The notes beneath the pieces are model-generated. The model was given only the letters and a program-made list of their open reading frames with translations. It was not told the DNA's origin and did no database searches. A stretch of 6,537 nt of DNA from DATNPX01 sp036702975 (GTDB lineage Bacteria > Cyanobacteriota > Vampirovibrionia > Obscuribacterales > Obscuribacteraceae): assembly GCA_036702975.1 (NCBI GenBank), contig DATNPX010000028.1, positions 1 to 6,537 of the forward strand. The letters run 5' to 3'. Within the stretch, counting starts at the first letter, position 1. The number at the start of each line of letters is the position of its first letter. A program made the translations under genes and the position numbers. Shown here one piece after another: positions 4,145 to 6,537 of the stretch.

Positions 4145-6445
4145 GTGACCGGAGTTTTTGCTTTAAGCGCGATCCCATCAGGGATTGCGATCAAAAATAA
4201 ATTTTCAGCGTTCCCACCGGATGTGGTGGCGGCTGGTTTTTTTGCGTTGTATCCGAATCGTGTACAAGCGATATTGTGCCCACGCGGATGCCGCTCCTGG
4301 ACAACGATAAGCAAGCACTGGCCAATGTCGAACGAGACAATCTTATCGGCCGTAGCAGGAAATGAACCGAGCATCTACGGACTACGCTGGGGAGAGCAAA
4401 CGCGCTTTGCTGTGCTGGACATAGACAAAAACAGCAAGTACCGATCTGATCTCGAGCTCGCAAAACTGCAGGAGCGATTAGCTGCAGTCGGATTGACCGT
4501 GACGGTGTACCGGAGCAGCAATAGCGGCGGATGGCACCTGTATATATTTTTGGATGACTGGGCAGACTCTCGCGAAGTAAACGAGTATCTAAACACCTGG
4601 CTGAGAGCCCGCGATTACGAAGTTCGCGGCGGGTTGCTGGAAGTCTTCCCCAGTGGCATGGGCTTGCGGCTGCCGTTACAGCCTGGCTTTGCTTGGCTCG
4701 ATGAAAAAGGCAACCTGATTCTGACGAGAGAAGAACTGACAAGAGACGAGGCGCTAGCCTCATTCCTCACCGACCTAGAAGAAAACAAAAAAAATTGGAC
4801 CGAAGCGAAAAACAGCATAAGAACTGAGCTAGAAGCTATCGATCGCGCAAAAGGTGGCAGCGTCCAGGCGCGAAAAGAACGGCTTGATACTGAGGGTTTC
4901 GAGAAGCTCTTTAGTTATCGGTTAATTCCTGAGAAATACCAAGACGGGCGTAGATACTGGCAAACTGGCTTGACGGCCTGCGGTCAGCGGCATGATGCCA
5001 TCCTTGGGATCGAGCATTACTTATGGCATGGCGACCCGTCCGCTGATGTGCCAGCCCTGCCAGGCGAATGGAATGACGAGCAGCGCTACCGGTTGATTCT
5101 GGCGTGGCTGCAAGAGAATCACAACGGTTTTTGCAATCACATAAACCGGGGTAACTGGCGCAAAGTCGAGGCGCAGATCAGGCGGGCCGTGAAGTGGCGG
5201 CGCCCCTCCGGAGGCGTTCAGGTAAGAACACCCTACCTGCTCACAGAACGTTCAATAGAGAGGCTTATAGGGCGGTCCAAAGCGACAGGGAGGACCTGGA
5301 CCCCGGAAGACTTCAAAAAAGGCAACGACGGTCGGGAAGCACAAGCCAGAGAAAAAATCCGCGAAGCGACACAACTTTTGACCGGGTTAGGCCGGCGATT
5401 AACTGTCAAGGGTTTGGCGCTGGCCTCGGGCTGTTCGCGGACAACTGTTAGGCGTCATTTGGATATTTGGAAGATATCGCCGGTGGCGGCGTTGTCAAAG
5501 TGTACAGGCGATCAGAACCCTTTTTTAGATCTAGATCTCTTAGGCGGCGCGGGTACTGTGCCCTGTGGTCCTAGTGGTTCTGAAGAAAAAAGCTTTTTAC
5601 CCGTTCTCGTAGATGCAGTCTCAGGGGATCTCGAACTGGATCTGGTTGAAAATGCCGAGATTGCCGCTCTGGTTCTAGACGATTTAAATCCTGATCCGGT
5701 GTTGGAGTTGGTTGGTCCTGGTTCGGAGGGATCGGGTGCTTGCTCTCCTGTGCTTTTAGGCCGGTGGCGAAGGCGAGGGAAAGCGACGGGATGGAGACAT
5801 TGGGGGTCCCTTGCCTCGCCCTCGCACACGCAGCCTAGCACAGGGAGCAAGCACTGGCTTTGGGGGTCTGAGAGTACCTGCGGCTTAAACGGCTTCCTCC
5901 CCAGCTGCGCAGAGCCTCCGCTGGGTCCCCTCCATTTAAATCCTCGGGAGATTTTTTCTCCGGGCTCAGGCTTGGTCCTGCTCCAGGATGATGGAGGAAT
6001 CGAGGCCGGCAGCGGGGGCAATGCGATAATTGCCAGCCAGGCGGGGCAGGTGAGTGAGACTGGTCCTTGTCCCCCCGTCGACCTGTTCTCTCTTAGTGGT
6101 GTTATCGGTCTACAGACTGACGTTTCCGGGCTTTTGCGCTATCAGTCGGCTGGAAGCGATAGCGCCTGTTTACAGTTCTGGGTAAGTGTTTTCGGGTTTT
6201 CACGCCATGGAGTGATGCGTGATCGGCGACGTGACATACATGTAAACAGTCCGCAGGACAAACCTTTACGGATTTTGGTATACAGCGATGTAAGAGGACC
6301 GCCTTCTGTAAACAGCGCTCTAATAGCCACTCCTGCATGTTGGGCACCAAATAAGGTGCAACCGATCAGAAAGTGTGCCATGCCAATAAATGCCACAGGC
6401 TGGCATGTTTACAGATTGACCAGGCACGGCATAGCAGTGATGTAA
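4145..6445 (+). CDS. Archaeo-eukaryotic primase-like plasmid replication protein with HTH
   Basis: The protein is 766 aa from GTG 4145 and crosses the circle junction. Residues about 78-182 carry the primase (AEP, TOTE-like) signature: D92/D94 in FAVLDID, the S-G-G-W-H motif ending in H131, E166 in LEVFP, and G-L-R-LPLQPG (173-181). Residues about 260-370 are helical (HDAILGIEHYLW, AWLQENHNGF, W-x-VEAQIRRAVKW), like the accessory domain that follows AEP domains. Residues 419-443 (LTVKGLALASGCSRTTVRRHLDIWK) are a helix-turn-helix. Probable role: primer synthesis and/or initiation on this plasmid. From memory, similar proteins are common as hypothetical proteins in cyanobacteria. The tail after residue 450 is acidic, then G/S/P-rich, and I recognise nothing there. 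The start is unsure: an intrinsic terminator covers codons 21-33, so TTG 4247 or ATG 4325 are alternatives. I favour a start at or before 4247, because YPNR...SWTTISKHWPMSN looks like part of the family. Confidence 0.78.
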   Translation: MTGVFALSAIPSGIAIKNKFSAFPPDVVAAGFFALYPNRVQAILCPRGCRSWTTISKHWPMSNETILSAVAGNEPSIYGLRWGEQTRFAVLDIDKNSKYRSDLELAKLQERLAAVGLTVTVYRSSNSGGWHLYIFLDDWADSREVNEYLNTWLRARDYEVRGGLLEVFPSGMGLRLPLQPGFAWLDEKGNLILTREELTRDEALASFLTDLEENKKNWTEAKNSIRTELEAIDRAKGGSVQARKERLDTEGFEKLFSYRLIPEKYQDGRRYWQTGLTACGQRHDAILGIEHYLWHGDPSADVPALPGEWNDEQRYRLILAWLQENHNGFCNHINRGNWRKVEAQIRRAVKWRRPSGGVQVRTPYLLTERSIERLIGRSKATGRTWTPEDFKKGNDGREAQAREKIREATQLLTGLGRRLTVKGLALASGCSRTTVRRHLDIWKISPVAALSKCTGDQNPFLDLDLLGGAGTVPCGPSGSEEKSFLPVLVDAVSGDLELDLVENAEIAALVLDDLNPDPVLELVGPGSEGSGACSPVLLGRWRRRGKATGWRHWGSLASPSHTQPSTGSKHWLWGSESTCGLNGFLPSCAEPPLGPLHLNPREIFSPGSGLVLLQDDGGIEAGSGGNAIIASQAGQVSETGPCPPVDLFSLSGVIGLQTDVSGLLRYQSAGSDSACLQFWVSVFGFSRHGVMRDRRRDIHVNSPQDKPLRILVYSDVRGPPSVNSALIATPACWAPNKVQPIRKCAMPINATGWHVYRLTRHGIAVM
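4168..4189 (+). other. Hairpin upstream of the attenuator
   Basis: CGCGATCCC-atca-GGGATTGCG forms a 9-bp stem with one G-T wobble and a 4-base loop, followed by an A-rich stretch. No T-run follows on either strand. It lies 17 bases before the terminator stem and may be part of the attenuation switch or mask the GTG 4145 start region. Confidence 0.5.
4206..4243 (+). terminator. Intrinsic terminator / transcription attenuator at the start of the primase-like gene
   Basis: CAGC (4206-4209) pairs with GCTG (4232-4235) and CCACC (4214-4218) with GGTGG (4225-4229), around a 6-base loop and a small internal loop. Seven T follow (4237-4243, after one G). It lies within the open primase frame, downstream of the putative antisense RNA. 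This placement fits an attenuator that decides whether the primase mRNA is completed. A plain terminator for read-through from the HTH/coiled-coil gene, with primase starting at TTG 4247 or later, is the alternative. Confidence 0.65.
5527..5538. other. 12-bp perfect palindrome
   Basis: AGATCTAGATCT is a perfect 12-bp palindrome containing two overlapping-type BglII sites, right after a T6 run. It sits just downstream of the HTH codons in the primase-like gene, where the protein turns acidic (FLDLDLLGG). It may be chance or a protein-binding site. Confidence 0.4.
5736..5854. repeat. 119-bp long imperfect inverted repeat in the 3' part of the primase-like gene
   Basis: The left arm (5736-5781) begins GTGCTTGCTCTCCTGTGCT. 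The reverse complement of the right arm (5811-5854) begins GTGCTTGCTCCCTGTGCT. Arms of 46 and 44 bases match over most positions with a few gaps, including AGGC, GTG, GCGA and GGCGAGG blocks, around a 29-base loop. It would form a large hairpin in single-stranded DNA or RNA. It lies at codons 531-570, in the unrecognised tail of the protein. Candidate meanings: single-strand origin, a miniature inverted-repeat insertion that kept the frame open, or a replication structure. Confidence 0.7.
5900..5925. other. Inverted repeat CCCAGC/GCTGGG
   Basis: Perfect 6-bp arms (5900-5905 and 5920-5925) around a 14-base loop, 46 bases after the long inverted repeat. GGCAAT-gcgata-ATTGCC (6017-6034) is a similar hairpin further on. 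They show that 5700-6040 is unusually rich in fold-back structure for a coding region. Confidence 0.35.
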
Positions 6446-6479
6446 GCGAAAGCCTCGAATATAGCGAAAGCTGCAAACA
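6167..6479. repeat. TGTTTACA/TGTAAACA site cluster around the primase stop codon
   Basis: TGTTTACA occurs at 6167-6174 and 6406-6413, and its complement TGTAAACA at 6241-6248 and 6307-6314. A one-mismatch copy (TGCAAACA) is at 6472-6479. The outer context is also shared: AGCGCCTGTTTACAG (6161-6175) is nearly complementary to CTGTAAACAGCGCT (6306-6319). On the circle the cluster spans the end of the primase-like gene and the space before the YfdX gene. It looks like a second set of protein-binding sites, unrelated in sequence to the 3398-3663 iterons. Confidence 0.55.
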
Positions 6480-6537
6480 GCAGTACCGGAGCGTCAGTGA
6501 CGCCCTGGAGCGGAGGAGAGAAACGACTTCGCGTAAG
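6397..6537. repeat. Terminal direct repeat, copy 2 (circular contig overlap)
   Basis: Second copy of the 141-base end repeat, identical to 1-141. It should be removed once to obtain the circular sequence. Counting features twice (the TGTTTACA site, the hairpins, the stop of the primase-like gene) would be an artefact of this overlap. Confidence 0.9.

Noticed and set aside
5512..6021. Open frame on the minus strand in the tail of the primase-like gene (169 aa)
   Set aside because: S/P/R-rich shadow without a start signal. The plus frame is longer and continuous with the AEP and HTH domains.
1..6537. Linear element with terminal direct repeats or an integrative element with att sites
   Set aside because: The repeat is perfect, is 141 bases long and lies exactly at the contig ends. 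A gene reads through it, and no integrase or transposase is present, so contig circularity explains it best.

Overview
The window is most likely a complete small circular plasmid, linearised by assembly. Bases 1-141 are repeated exactly at 6397-6537, so the circle would be 6,396 bp, and the reading frame of the largest gene runs across the junction to a stop at 6443-6445 (equal to 47-49). The host is bacterial: there are sigma70-like promoter elements, intrinsic terminators and bacterial protein families. The primase-like protein resembles, from memory, uncharacterised proteins of cyanobacteria and their relatives, so a cyanobacterial-lineage host is possible but not shown. I see no relaxase, transposase, ParA-type ATPase, toxin-antitoxin pair or resistance gene.

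Layout. The cargo half (about 180-3277) holds a YfdX-family protein with a probable export signal (215-1096, +), a stand-alone response-regulator receiver domain (1176-1601, -), a gene-poor stretch with a G/C-run block and a strong hairpin (1602-2045), and a lysozyme/transglycosylase-like protein (2046-3008, +) that overlaps a small two-helix membrane protein (2990-3277, +). The replication half (about 3285-6445) holds a helix-turn-helix plus coiled-coil DNA-binding protein (3300-3881, +), a structured 260-base leader, and a 766-codon archaeo-eukaryotic primase-like protein with a second HTH (4145-6445, +).

The most striking features are regulatory. First, the gene for the HTH/coiled-coil protein carries 14 copies of an 8-bp iteron (GATTCTCA and its complement) spaced about 10-11 bp apart, in two reading frames and both orientations. 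This points to selection on the DNA, as an origin, centromere or autoregulatory array inside a coding region. Second, the primase leader has an intrinsic terminator on the plus strand (4206-4243), overlapping the start of the primase frame, and another on the minus strand (3974-4004) with a promoter-like sequence upstream of it and no minus-strand gene. Together these suggest copy-number control by an antisense RNA and transcriptional attenuation. Third, the 3' third of the primase frame contains a 119-bp long inverted repeat and a cluster of TGTTTACA/TGTAAACA sites around its stop codon.

Working model (inference): the HTH/coiled-coil protein binds its in-gene iterons to start replication or to segregate the plasmid. 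The primase-like protein primes or initiates DNA synthesis, and its level is set by the antisense RNA and attenuator. The YfdX, receiver and lysozyme/membrane genes are accessory cargo.
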